Origin: Burkholderiaceae bacterium
GTDB taxonomy: Bacteria > Pseudomonadota > Gammaproteobacteria > Burkholderiales > Burkholderiaceae_F
Length of the DNA: 64,000 bases
Direction: 5' to 3'
Assembly (NCBI GenBank): GCA_022843955.1
Contig: JALHMQ010000004.1
Span: forward strand, 186,001 to 250,000
The notes under the pieces were generated by a model that did no database searches, was not told the origin of the DNA, and saw nothing but the letters and a program-made list of their open reading frames with translations. Positions 34,020 to 42,528 of this stretch are shown piece after piece (the stretch's first letter is position 1; every line of letters begins with the position of its first letter). The position numbers and the translations under genes are program-made.

Positions 34020-34287
34020 TGCGGCGGCAGGGGCGGCCGATCACGCAGCGCATGGCGTCGACGCGTTCGAGCCACCGGCGGCGCAGCCACATGCCTGTGC
34101 GCGTCGGCCCTGAAGCGCCTGACGACACGGTGCGCGCGGGCCGGCCTTCCGGCGCGGTGATCGAGCACGGCCTGCAGCTCGCTGTCGACCGCGCGCGCAC
34201 GCCGCCCGCTGCCGATTCCTGCGTCGTGCCATAGCGCACTCGCCACAAAACCATCACAGAGCCGGCCGCGCCACCGCATCGACCGCC

Positions 34288-37200
34288 ATGACGACCACGC
34301 CCTTTGCGAAGCCATCCAGCGCATCGGCGCAACGGTCTCACGGACCGTCGCCCGCTAAGCTCGCTGCGCACGCAGTCACAGTCGCGCATGGTGGTCTGCA
34401 TCCACAGCACCCACAGCACCAACAACGAGGCCTCATCCTGCAGCTGCTGCTTTCCGGCCGACCTGCCTGGCGCGAATCGCCGCAGACAGCGCCGATCCCC
34501 CTCGCCGCGCGCGACGCCGCCCTGCTCGCCTGGCTGGCGATCGAAGGGCCGACGCCGCGCGTTCGCCTAGCGGCGCTGCTGTGGCCCGACAGCGCGCCGG
34601 AGGCTGCGCGCAATGCGCTGCGGCAGCGTCTGTTCCAGTTGCGCAAGCAGCTCGGTCTGGATCTGGCGACCGGGCCGACCGTGCTGGCGCTGGCCGACGG
34701 CATCGGGCACGACCTCGCCGACGCCGACACCGTGCTCGGCAGCGATCCGCACGACCACGGCGCCGAGTTTTCCGCCTGGCTGGCGCGCCAGCGTGGACTG
34801 CGGCTGGAGCGCGCGCGCCAGCGCCTGATCGAGGTCGCCGACAGCGCCGAACCAGCGCGCGACTGGGCCGCCGCCCTCGACGCCACCCAGCGCCTGCTCG
34901 CCCTAGATCCGCTGCGCGAGGACGCCCACCGGCGCCTGATGCGGGCGCACTACCTGAACGGCGACCGCGCCGCCGCGCTGCAGGCGTTCGATGCCTGCGA
35001 GCGCACGTTGAAGGATGAAGTCGGCACCCGACCCGATGCACAGACGATGGCGCTGCTGGCGCAGGTGCAGGCGGGAACCCTCGAGACACCGTCGTCCGGG
35101 CTGCGCGCCGTGCCGGCGAGCGTGCTGCGGCCGCCGCGGCTGATTGGCCGCGAAACCGAATGGGAGCAGCTGAAGCAGCTCGGACACGCTAGCCGCACCG
35201 TGCTGCTGTCCGGTGAAGGCGGGCTCGGCAAGTCGCGCCTGGTCGGCGATCTCTCGGCCGTCCAGGGCACCCGCGCTGTTGTCATCGGCGCCCGACCTGG
35301 TGATGCCCTGCTGCCGTATGCATTGTTGTCGCGCCTCTTGCGCGCTCTGCTGGCGCGCGATGGCATGGAACTGGCCCCAGGCGTGCGCGCGGAACTGGCG
35401 CGGCTGCTGCCCGAACTTGGGGAGGCACCGGCGGTGCAGACCGCCACCGAGCGCACGCGCTTCGTCAACGCGGTGGAGGTCACGCTGGCGCAGGCGGCAC
35501 ACGCCGGCCTGCGCGCGCTGTTGATCGACGATCTGCATGCAGCAGATGCCGCCAGCGTCGAACTGCTGCTGGCGCTGTGCTCGCAGTCGACGCCCGGCGC
35601 CAGCCCGTGCTGGCTGTTCGCGTTTCGCGACGCCGAACTGCCGCCGGCCACCCGCACGCTGCTCGACACCCTGGTGCGCGAACATCGCGCCGAATGGCTC
35701 GTGCTCAGGCCACTGACGCTGACGCAGGTCGGCGAGCTGCTGGCGAGCCTCGGCATCGACGGCGTGGGCAGCAGCGAACAGGCGCAGCCGCTGCACCGGC
35801 GCAGCGGCGGCAACCCGCTGTACCTGCTCGAGAGCATCAAGGCGCGGCTCAACGGCGGCGACACCGCGATGACCGCGGTAGGCACCGGACTGGGCCAGAT
35901 GATCCTGCGCCGCATCGGCATGCTGCCGCCTGCCGCCATCAAATTGGCGCGCTGCGCCGCGGTGGCCGGGCAGGACTTCTCGGCAGCGCTCGCCTCCAGC
36001 GTGCTGCAGGTGGCGCCGCTCGACCTGGCCGACACCTGGAACGAGCTGGCGGGCGCGCAGGTGCTGCGCGACGACGCCTTCTTCCATGACCTCGTCTACG
36101 AAGCCGTGCTGTCGTCGGTGCCGGCGCCGATCGCGCGCGAACTGCATGCGCAGATTGCGCGCTTCCTGGAAGGCCGCAGCGGCGACCCCGCGCGCGTGGC
36201 TGCACACTGGCTGGCCGGCGGCGAGCCGGTCGCCGCCGTGCCGCATCTGCGTCAGGCGGCACGCCGGGCACTGGCCCGCTTCCGCCACAGCGAAGCCGCC
36301 CAGGGCTTCGCGACGGCGGCGCGCATCCTGGAGGACGCTGACGAGCCCGCCGCTGCGTTCGATGCCTGGTTTGAAGGCGCCGAGGCGATCGGCGAGATCG
36401 GCGATGCGACCCAGGCCGAGCCTTTCGCCGACCGGCTTGATGCGCTGGCCACCACCGACGCGCAGATCGCCAAGGCGGGCGTGCTCAGGGCGATGGTCGA
36501 GATCGAGGCGGGTCGCTTCCAGGCTGCGCTGCGCGTGTGCGAGCGGGCGCTCGGGCCGGCGCGCCGCGCAGCGCTGCCGGAACTCGAGTCGGATCTGCTC
36601 TATGCGGCCGGGGTTGCACACTGGGATCGGCGCGAAGTTGCGCGCGCCGTCGCCTTGGTCGAGCAGGCCATCGCGATTCGGCGGCCGCTGCCACCGCAGA
36701 CGCTGCGCCAGGACCACGTCGCCACCCTGATCACGATGACGCAGGCACTCGGGTCGATGCTCAGCGGCGCCGGCCGCTTCGCCGAAGCTCGCGCCCAGGT
36801 CGCCGAGGCTTATCGCCTCGCGCATGAGGCCGGCCAGCCGCACAACATGCTGGGTGCAGCAGCCGAGTTGTGCATCAGCAGCGTGGAGTTCGGCGACCTT
36901 GCCGCCGCGCTCGCCTGGGCCGAGCGCGGCATGCGGGCGGCCGCCGCGCATGAAGCCAATGCCGGCGACCTGCGTCGACTGTGGCTCGCCCGCACGCAGG
37001 TGCTGCTCGTTGCCGGCCGCTGGGGCGATGCCCTGGCGCAGAGCGAGGCGCTGCTCGCGCACGACGAGCACGACGGCGGCAGTCGCGTGCGGCCTGTCAT
37101 CGTGGCGCGGGCCGCGCAGCTCTATGGCCTGCTGGGCCGACGCGATCTGGGCTTGAAGCTCGCGCAGGCGGAACTGGAACGCGACGCGTCGACGGCAATG

Positions 37201-37737
37201 CAGCGCCTGTGGCTTGAACTGGTGATGCTCGAGTTCGGCGCGCCGACTGACGTCCCAGGCCTGGTCGATCGTACGGTGGCCATGGAGGACTGCGGACTGC
37301 GCGCCCGGCTGTTGGTGCGTCTGGCGCCGTTTTGCGAACCGGCGTTGATCATGCCGCTGCTCAGCCTGACCGCCACCCCGATGCGCGAGGCGGGACTAAA
37401 CGGCATGTGGATGGCGCTGCAAGCGCGCATCGCCACCCGTCAAGTTGCGGCCGGCCGCCTGGCCGCCGCCGCCGACGTCGCCCGCGCCGCCTGGAAGATG
37501 CGTGAAACCGGCACCGCGCCCAGTGTCACGTTCGCCGAGTTTGCGGCCGATGTCAGCACGGCACTGGCCGCCGCCGAGCCCGAACTCGCACGTTCGATCC
37601 GCCTGCAAGGCGAGGCCTGGCTGCAGGCGGCCGCCGCCACCCTGCCCGCCGCATGGTGCGACAACTGCGTCGCCCGCAGCTCGCTGCGCGCCGCGCTCGT
37701 GGCACCGCTTCCTCCGCGCGCCCTGCCCAGCGCATAA
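34288..37737 (+). CDS. SARP/AfsR-like regulator: winged helix, BTAD, NTPase, TPR-like repeats
   Basis: 1149 residues. An OmpR-like winged-helix region (ALLAWLAIEGPTPRVRLAAL, then NALRQRLFQLRKQLG) lies at ~75-125. The bacterial transcriptional activation (BTAD) domain is at ~185-260 (ALDATQRLLALDPLREDAHR, DEVGTRPDAQT). A STAND/AAA NTPase has Walker A GEGGLGKSRL near 310 and a Walker B-like RALLIDDLHAAD near 410. About 500 residues of helical TPR-like repeats complete it. Such proteins bind 11-bp-phased direct repeats and recruit RNA polymerase; the NTPase and TPR parts usually sense a ligand. No LuxR-type HTH. The start is uncertain, since no ribosome binding site precedes 34288 and the first ~45 residues look poorly conserved. 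It sits among six matching promoters but I find none before its own gene. Confidence 0.85.
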   Translation: MTTTPFAKPSSASAQRSHGPSPAKLAAHAVTVAHGGLHPQHPQHQQRGLILQLLLSGRPAWRESPQTAPIPLAARDAALLAWLAIEGPTPRVRLAALLWPDSAPEAARNALRQRLFQLRKQLGLDLATGPTVLALADGIGHDLADADTVLGSDPHDHGAEFSAWLARQRGLRLERARQRLIEVADSAEPARDWAAALDATQRLLALDPLREDAHRRLMRAHYLNGDRAAALQAFDACERTLKDEVGTRPDAQTMALLAQVQAGTLETPSSGLRAVPASVLRPPRLIGRETEWEQLKQLGHASRTVLLSGEGGLGKSRLVGDLSAVQGTRAVVIGARPGDALLPYALLSRLLRALLARDGMELAPGVRAELARLLPELGEAPAVQTATERTRFVNAVEVTLAQAAHAGLRALLIDDLHAADAASVELLLALCSQSTPGASPCWLFAFRDAELPPATRTLLDTLVREHRAEWLVLRPLTLTQVGELLASLGIDGVGSSEQAQPLHRRSGGNPLYLLESIKARLNGGDTAMTAVGTGLGQMILRRIGMLPPAAIKLARCAAVAGQDFSAALASSVLQVAPLDLADTWNELAGAQVLRDDAFFHDLVYEAVLSSVPAPIARELHAQIARFLEGRSGDPARVAAHWLAGGEPVAAVPHLRQAARRALARFRHSEAAQGFATAARILEDADEPAAAFDAWFEGAEAIGEIGDATQAEPFADRLDALATTDAQIAKAGVLRAMVEIEAGRFQAALRVCERALGPARRAALPELESDLLYAAGVAHWDRREVARAVALVEQAIAIRRPLPPQTLRQDHVATLITMTQALGSMLSGAGRFAEARAQVAEAYRLAHEAGQPHNMLGAAAELCISSVEFGDLAAALAWAERGMRAAAAHEANAGDLRRLWLARTQVLLVAGRWGDALAQSEALLAHDEHDGGSRVRPVIVARAAQLYGLLGRRDLGLKLAQAELERDASTAMQRLWLELVMLEFGAPTDVPGLVDRTVAMEDCGLRARLLVRLAPFCEPALIMPLLSLTATPMREAGLNGMWMALQARIATRQVAAGRLAAAADVARAAWKMRETGTAPSVTFAEFAADVSTALAAAEPELARSIRLQGEAWLQAAAATLPAAWCDNCVARSSLRAALVAPLPPRALPSA

Positions 37738-37848
37738 GCCGCTCGCAACAACGTTCGTTCGGCACAGACCGCGCAATGACACTCGGCGCATCGGTTCGGT
37801 GGATCGAGCCCGCGCGTGAAGATTCACCCGAGCCGCCGCCCCACGCAC

Positions 37849-37880
37849 TAACGCCCGCATAACACCCCGCCTTTTACAAA
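37849..37880 (+). promoter_or_regulatory. SARP-type direct-repeat promoter D
   Basis: TAACGC at 37849 and TAACAC at 37860, nine bases, TACAAA at 37875-37880. The next start codon is 33 bases downstream. Confidence 0.75.
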
Positions 37881-37913
37881 GCACTCCGTGGTCCTTCACT
37901 TCACGGAGACGTC

Positions 37914-38264
37914 ATGCGCCGCACCCGTTTCACCCATCTACTGTTCGTCGCCGCCGCGGCTCTCGCCACGTCGGCTCAGGCCCATTTCAAGGGGCCGACG
38001 ACCGCGCGACCCGACAGCGCAGTGCGACCCGACAAGATGCAGCCGGCGCCCAGCAAGCCGCTGACGCCGCAAGGTCCGCTCGCCGCGCCGGCTATGAAGC
38101 CGCTGACGCCGCAGGGCCCGCTGGCGGCGCCTTCGATCGGCACCGCCAAACCGCTCACGCCGAGCCCGGCTAACGCGCCGGCGGCGGCACCGCGCCCCGG
38201 CGTCGGCATCTCGCCCAACACCGGCCGCACCACCCGCAGCTCCATCGATACGCACTTCAAGTGA
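37914..38264 (+). CDS. Secreted repeat protein with RPGVGISPNTGR motif
   Basis: 116 residues. Signal peptide to about residue 23 (SAQA). The mature part contains tandem KPLTPQGPLAAP units (at least two, plus a partial KPLTPSP), then PRPGVGISPNTGR near 96-108 and a short tail ending THFK. Basic and Pro-rich, with no Cys and no known domain. GGAGAC precedes the ATG. It shares the C-terminal motif with the protein at 33522, so the two are probably related in export or assembly. Confidence 0.75.
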   Translation: MRRTRFTHLLFVAAAALATSAQAHFKGPTTARPDSAVRPDKMQPAPSKPLTPQGPLAAPAMKPLTPQGPLAAPSIGTAKPLTPSPANAPAAAPRPGVGISPNTGRTTRSSIDTHFK

Positions 38265-38373
38265 TGGCCACGGCTGCGCGCAACGCCGGGCACGGTCGGT
38301 CCGCAGCAGCAGGTGCCGTCGGCCCTGACCTCCCGCCCAACCCCGCGCCAACGTCCGCTCGAAAGGACCGATC

Positions 38374-39342
38374 ATGAAACCCGCCCTCCCGGCGCCCCCG
38401 CGCCACCCCACGCCGCGCGCACGGCTGCTCGCCGCGCTCGGCCTGCTGCTGTCGCTCGCGTTGTGGCTGGTCGCCGCCACGCCGGCCTACGCCAATGACT
38501 GCGGCCGCGAAGGCCAGCGCCCGAGCCGGATCAATGAGCGCATCCCGAGCTGCGACCTCAACCTGGTGGAAGGCGCGGGCCAGTGCGTGCGCCCGGCCTG
38601 CGGCCGCGAGAACGAACAGCCTTGCACCGTCGGCCAGCGCATCGCGATCGACCCTCTGCTCAAGACGCCCGTGCCGCAACCCTGCGACTTCAACCTCAAG
38701 GTCGAAGGCGGCGTGTGCGTGCATCCGGCCTGCGGCCGCGAGAACCAGGCCGCCTGCCCGGTGTGGGTGCGGCTGCCCAGCTGCGACGTGAACCTGGCCG
38801 AGGCGACCGGGCGCTGCATTCGTCCGAACTGCGGTCGGCTGGGCCAGGGGCCCTGCGCCATCACCGTGCGCGGCCCGGCCCGCGTCTGCGATGCCGACCT
38901 CATCGTGCGCGCCGACCAGTGCGTGCGGCCTGGCGTGGCCACCAACGTGGGCGGCGGCAGCCAACCCGGCGCGCCAGTCGCGGCAGTGCCCGTCAATGCG
39001 GCACCGCCGCCGCCCCCGCCGGGTCGCGCCGCCCCGCCGCCGCCACCCCCACCCGCGCCGGCAGCACAGCCGGTCGCCGGCGGCAGCATGGATGCCGACA
39101 CCGATCGCATGGGCGCCGACATGTACGGCTTTGCCCTCGTCGCGGCTGATCCGGTGATGTGCCAGACGGCGTGCAACGTCAACGCCCAGTGCCTGGCATG
39201 GACGTATCTGAAGCCCGGAGTGCGCGGTCCGCAGGCGCAGTGCTTCCTGAAGAACGCGGCGCCCCCGCCCAGCCGCAACAACTGCTGCGTCTCGGGCGCC
39301 AAGGCGGCCGGCGGTCCGGCGAGCCTGCTGCCGCGGCGCTGA
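38374..39342 (+). CDS. Secreted Cys-rich repeat protein with PAN/apple-like domain
   Basis: 322 residues. Signal peptide to ~42 (TPAYAN). Four tandem Cys-rich units of ~35-45 residues follow, each built on CGRE-x-Q, a central CD-x-NL and a closing G-x-C-VRP (CGREGQRPS, CGRENEQPC, CGRENQAAC, CGRLGQGPC). Then comes a Pro-rich linker (PPPPPP) and a C-terminal PAN-type domain (YGFALVAADPVMCQTACNVN, QCLAWTYLKPG, CFLKN) with its Cys pattern. PAN domains bind proteins or glycans, so a surface-binding role is plausible. AAAGGA precedes the ATG. Probably transcribed with the gene at 37914. Confidence 0.78.
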   Translation: MKPALPAPPRHPTPRARLLAALGLLLSLALWLVAATPAYANDCGREGQRPSRINERIPSCDLNLVEGAGQCVRPACGRENEQPCTVGQRIAIDPLLKTPVPQPCDFNLKVEGGVCVHPACGRENQAACPVWVRLPSCDVNLAEATGRCIRPNCGRLGQGPCAITVRGPARVCDADLIVRADQCVRPGVATNVGGGSQPGAPVAAVPVNAAPPPPPPGRAAPPPPPPPAPAAQPVAGGSMDADTDRMGADMYGFALVAADPVMCQTACNVNAQCLAWTYLKPGVRGPQAQCFLKNAAPPPSRNNCCVSGAKAAGGPASLLPRR

Positions 39343-39951
39343 CGCGCCGGGCGCTTCGTGGACCTTGCGCAGGATCCTGCGCGTGGCTGCGGGTCGACCC
39401 GCCGTCCCCGACCCGCAGCGGCCGGCGCGTGCTGTCGCGCCCGCCCGCGCAATGGCGCTGCAGCGGCGCTGCGCGTGTTGGGACGGGGCTGAAGGCAGCT
39501 GCGTCGGCGTGGGCAGTGCCTGGCGCTCAGCGCGCGCGATCGCCTCGCGCAGCGCTCGACGGTTGCACTGGCAGCAGTGTCGGGCGTACGGCGACGGAGT
39601 TTCGGTCACGCCACTCCCTCGCTGGGACAGCAAGCGGCGTCGCAGCCCCGACCGCGCCGGGCCGGCGGGCCATGGCGCCCTGCATGCAGATTCCCGTCTC
39701 TCCATCACGGGCGCATAACGCTCGCGTAACGCCTCGCTCGCTAGAACGTCATCTCTTGACGGCACGGAGCGACGGCGCATGATGACGACAACGGATCCAG
39801 CAGCGCAGCGCCGTTTCCTGCCACCGCCGAACCCAGCCCGCCCATGCCTGCCGTCACCCTGCTGGCAGTCGACTGCACCGCGTCGTACGGCCGCCGCGTC
39901 GTACCGCTGAGTCACTCACGTTCAACTGCACCGCGCCGATCGGATTCCGCC
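39343..39951. other. Long intergenic region with promoter E and a leader
   Basis: 39343-39715 shows no convincing gene. Promoter E is at 39716-39747. The ~200-base leader to 39952 contains a possible 43-codon frame (39779-39910) with GGAG upstream, beginning MMTTTDPAAQRRF. It could be a leader peptide or chance. Confidence 0.4.
39716..39747 (+). promoter_or_regulatory. SARP-type direct-repeat promoter E
   Basis: TAACGC at 39716 and 39727, nine bases, TAGAAC at 39742-39747. It should drive the CsgG-like four-gene operon. Confidence 0.72.
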
Positions 39952-40710
39952 ATGACCTGCTCCGCCTTCGCCTCACCCGCCCGCGCGCGTCGCGCGCTGA
40001 TCTTGATGTGCGTTGCTGCCGCCTGCGCCGCGCCCGTGCTGGCGCAGACGCCGGCGCGCGTCGACGACTCGGCCACCGCCAAGGAACTCAAGCAGGTGCA
40101 GCGGCGCGCCGGCGCCAAGCCGGTGGTGGCGATCTACGAGTTCCGCAGCGCCGTGCCGGAGGTGCAGGTGGGCGCCGCGCGCGAGATGTTCGTCACCGCG
40201 CTGATCCGGTCCGGTGCTTTCGCGGTGGCCGAACGGCAGCGCTTGAATGAGGGCGTGATGCGCGAACGCCAGCTGGCGCAGGGTGGCACCACCGCCGCCG
40301 CCCCGGCCGCGCAAGGTCAGATGACGGCCGCCCGCTACATCTTCGAAGTGGTGGTGTCGGAGGCCAACGCCGGCAGCAACGAGAGCTCGCGCGGCGTGAA
40401 CATCGGCGGCATGCAGGTATCGGGCGGCAGCACCGCCGACCAGATCGGCATGGACGTGCGCATCGTCGATGCGAACACCGGCCTGGTGGTCGACGCGGTC
40501 AACGTGGTCAAGAAGCTGGAGTCGTCCACCACCAACGTGAGCGGCGTCGGCAGCCTGCTCAACTCGCTGGCTTCGCTGCGCGGCAAGAACCTGCCGGTGC
40601 AGGTGGACGCCGACAGCCGCAGCAGCCGCAAGGAAGGCGTGGATCGCGCGCTGCGCTCGTGCATCGAGGCGGCCGTGGCGGAGCTGGCGCGCCGCCTGGT
40701 CGAGGAATGA
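39952..40710 (+). CDS. CsgG-like secretion/assembly protein
   Basis: 252 residues. Signal peptide to ~32 (APVLAQ); a Cys precedes the cleavage site but the lipobox is poor. The mature part follows the CsgG family: VAIYEFRSAVPEVQ, AREMFVTALIRSGAFAVAER near 80-100, then QMTAARYIFEVVVSEAN and GMDVRIVDANTGLVVDAVNV. CsgG forms an outer-membrane channel for curli subunits, and relatives (such as HfaB) secrete adhesins. ATG 39952 is chosen at the signal peptide; the frame extends upstream. Its stop overlaps the next gene by four bases. Confidence 0.8.
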   Translation: MTCSAFASPARARRALILMCVAAACAAPVLAQTPARVDDSATAKELKQVQRRAGAKPVVAIYEFRSAVPEVQVGAAREMFVTALIRSGAFAVAERQRLNEGVMRERQLAQGGTTAAAPAAQGQMTAARYIFEVVVSEANAGSNESSRGVNIGGMQVSGGSTADQIGMDVRIVDANTGLVVDAVNVVKKLESSTTNVSGVGSLLNSLASLRGKNLPVQVDADSRSSRKEGVDRALRSCIEAAVAELARRLVEE

Positions 40711-41660
40711 TCTTGCCCGCGCTCGGCGCCAGCCGGCTGCGCCTCTGGGTGGTGGCCCTGCCGGCGCTGGCGGCAGTCGGCGCGGCGTGGGCCCAGGGCA
40801 GCGCGGCGCCAGGCTCTCAGCCACCCGCGGTCTCTGCGGCACCGCCCGCAGCGGCTTCGGTGTACGGCGCGCCGGCAGCGCCATCGTATGGGCCCGCTCA
40901 TGCTTCTGGCCAAGTGTCCGGACCGGCGTCTGCACGCGCGCCCGGGCCGGGATGGGTTCCGGCGCCCGGCTATGCGCCGCCCATCCCCGGCTACGTTGCG
41001 CCAGCCTACGGGCCCGCGCCGGGACTGCCGCTGTGGCTGGGTGTGGACGAGGCGCCGCAACGGCTCGACAACTATCTGGCTGCCGGCGGCCCGCTGGAGC
41101 GCCACACCGGCCGCCCGGGCGCCTGGTACGCGGTCGTCTACGTGCCGTTCAGCGCGCAATGGCCGGTGCAGCTGTGGGCTTGGCAGCGCACGCGATCCCA
41201 TCACCTGCGCGTGACCGCGCTCGACGGCTGGCCTGCGCCGGCAGCCAGTGCGGTGGTTCCGCTGCCGGTCTGGCCGGAAAGCACGCCGAGCGGGCGACCC
41301 CTGCTGCTGACCACGCCCTTCGTGCTGACCGCACAAAGCGTGGCCGAGGGCGTGTTCCTGCTGGTCGAGCAGTTCAGTGCCACCGGCGAGCGGCCAGCAC
41401 CGGTGTGGCTGCAGGCGCGCTATGCGCAGGCGCCGAGCCCCTACCAACGCAGCCGCGACGGCGGCTGGTGGCAGGCCGAGGCGGCGGGCACGGGTGCACG
41501 GGTGCCGCCATCGACCACGAGTTCGGGCGCGGGCGCGGCGCCGCCGTCGGCACTGATGGCACCGCGCGAAGCACTCGGCGTGATCGAACTGCCGTTCATG
41601 CGCCTGGCCACGCCGATGCCGCGCCCGGCGCCGGTGTTCGACCCCTGGGGAGAGCGTTGA
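40707..41660 (+). CDS. Secreted protein of unknown function in the CsgG-like operon
   Basis: 317 residues. Signal peptide to ~30 (AAWAQG), a Pro/Ala/Tyr/Gly-rich low-complexity stretch (~31-105, repeated APGYAPP- and PAYGPAP-like units), then a folded part with many Trp and beta-type strands ([32 protein letters not shown]). No family recognised. ATGA overlap with the CsgG-like gene shows tight coupling; one base separates it from the next ATG. Confidence 0.7.
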   Translation: MILPALGASRLRLWVVALPALAAVGAAWAQGSAAPGSQPPAVSAAPPAAASVYGAPAAPSYGPAHASGQVSGPASARAPGPGWVPAPGYAPPIPGYVAPAYGPAPGLPLWLGVDEAPQRLDNYLAAGGPLERHTGRPGAWYAVVYVPFSAQWPVQLWAWQRTRSHHLRVTALDGWPAPAASAVVPLPVWPESTPSGRPLLLTTPFVLTAQSVAEGVFLLVEQFSATGERPAPVWLQARYAQAPSPYQRSRDGGWWQAEAAGTGARVPPSTTSSGAGAAPPSALMAPREALGVIELPFMRLATPMPRPAPVFDPWGER

Positions 41661-41661
41661 G

Positions 41662-42516
41662 ATGAGTCACCTTCGTGCGTGGATCACGCTCGCCCTGCTC
41701 GCCTGCGGATCAGGCAGCCTGCTGGCGCAGCAGATCAACGTCGTCGCGCCGCGCTTGCCGCCGCGCGCCGGCGGCGCGGCCGCTCCGGCGCAACCGCCCC
41801 CGACGACCCCTGGCCAGCCGACCGGGGCGCATGGCGGTGGAACGGCCGGGTACGGACAGCAGCCGTCCGTCAGTGGCCAACAGCCGAACCATGGCCAGCA
41901 GCAGCCGGGCTTTGGCCAGCAACAGCCTGGCTATGGGCAGCAACCGGCTTACGGACAGCAACCGGCTTACGGACAGCAACCGGCTTACGGACAGCAACCG
42001 GCCTACGGACAGCCGCCTGCTTATGGATCGCCTCAGCCTGCGTACGGCGGCGGCGCAGCAGGTCGTCCGGGCGGCGCGCCGCCATCGGCGCTGGCCGGCC
42101 GCGCGCCGAACCCCTACGGCGCCCAGCCCGCACCGCCCGCCGGCGACGTGGTGGCCAGCGTTGCGCCCACCCGCAGCACGGCCGCCGGCAACTGCCGCGC
42201 CGATCCGTCGCCCGATCGGCAGAGCGTGAGCCTGCTCGGACCCGATGCGCTGCCGAAGCAGCACGTGCCTTTGGGCGAATACCGGGTACAGCAGGTGATC
42301 CACTCGCCCGACGGCCGCTGGGCCGTGGCCTTCACAAAATTGCGCGGCCAGCCGCGCTTCGCGGTGATGACCTTCGACCTCGCCCGCTGCGAGCCGCAGA
42401 ACACGGTCGACCTGCCCTCCGCCGCCGATGACGCGCGCTTCGAAGCAGACGAGGCGGTGGTGCTGCTGGCCGGCGGCGAACGACGCGTGCGCCTGGCCAA
42501 TCCACGGGTGCGTTGA
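41662..42516 (+). CDS. Secreted Tyr/Gln/Gly/Pro repeat protein
   Basis: 284 residues. Signal peptide to ~23 (GSLLAQ), then a Pro/Gly linker and a low-complexity region of about 40-60 residues built on (A/G)YGQQP units. A folded C-terminal ~130 residues follow ([37 protein letters not shown]), recalling a beta-propeller blade. The Tyr/Gln/Gly composition resembles prion-like or amyloid-prone regions. As the gene lies in an operon with a CsgG-like exporter, it is a candidate fibre subunit or its accessory. Inference only. Confidence 0.72.
   Translation: MSHLRAWITLALLACGSGSLLAQQINVVAPRLPPRAGGAAAPAQPPPTTPGQPTGAHGGGTAGYGQQPSVSGQQPNHGQQQPGFGQQQPGYGQQPAYGQQPAYGQQPAYGQQPAYGQPPAYGSPQPAYGGGAAGRPGGAPPSALAGRAPNPYGAQPAPPAGDVVASVAPTRSTAAGNCRADPSPDRQSVSLLGPDALPKQHVPLGEYRVQQVIHSPDGRWAVAFTKLRGQPRFAVMTFDLARCEPQNTVDLPSAADDARFEADEAVVLLAGGERRVRLANPRVR
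41941..42012 (+). repeat. Tandem 18-bp repeats encoding AYGQQP
   Basis: Three identical copies and a fourth with one change of the unit CAACCGGCTTACGGACAG, flanked by more diverged copies from about 41890. The unit length is a multiple of three, so copy number can change without a frameshift. Confidence 0.9.
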
Positions 42517-42528
42517 CAGGGGAACCGC

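Noticed and set aside
34019-34234. 71-codon frame after the RPGAGTSPNTG protein
   Set aside because: No start signal and no features; ordinary open frame in GC-rich DNA.
34200-34287. Direct-repeat promoter before the SARP-like gene itself
   Set aside because: No TAACGC-like pair with an 11-bp phase was found, so autoregulation is not supported.
34903-37071. 722-residue minus-strand frame inside the SARP-like gene
   Set aside because: Gln/Arg/Ala-rich with no domain; the plus strand has winged helix, BTAD and Walker motifs.
38325-38360. Seventh direct-repeat promoter before the Cys-rich/PAN gene
   Set aside because: CAACCC and CAACGT occur 11 bp apart, but no TACAAA-like -10 is at the required distance; transcription from promoter D is more likely.
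39365-39718. 117-codon frame between the PAN gene and promoter E
   Set aside because: Arg/Ala-rich, no ribosome binding site, no recognisable features.
38257-39915. 552-residue minus-strand frame
   Set aside because: Antisense to the Cys-rich/PAN gene, which has a signal peptide and repeats.
41887-42012. Short tandem repeats as a possible CRISPR or satellite
   Set aside because: Units are 18 bp, contiguous and in frame within a coding gene, with no spacers.
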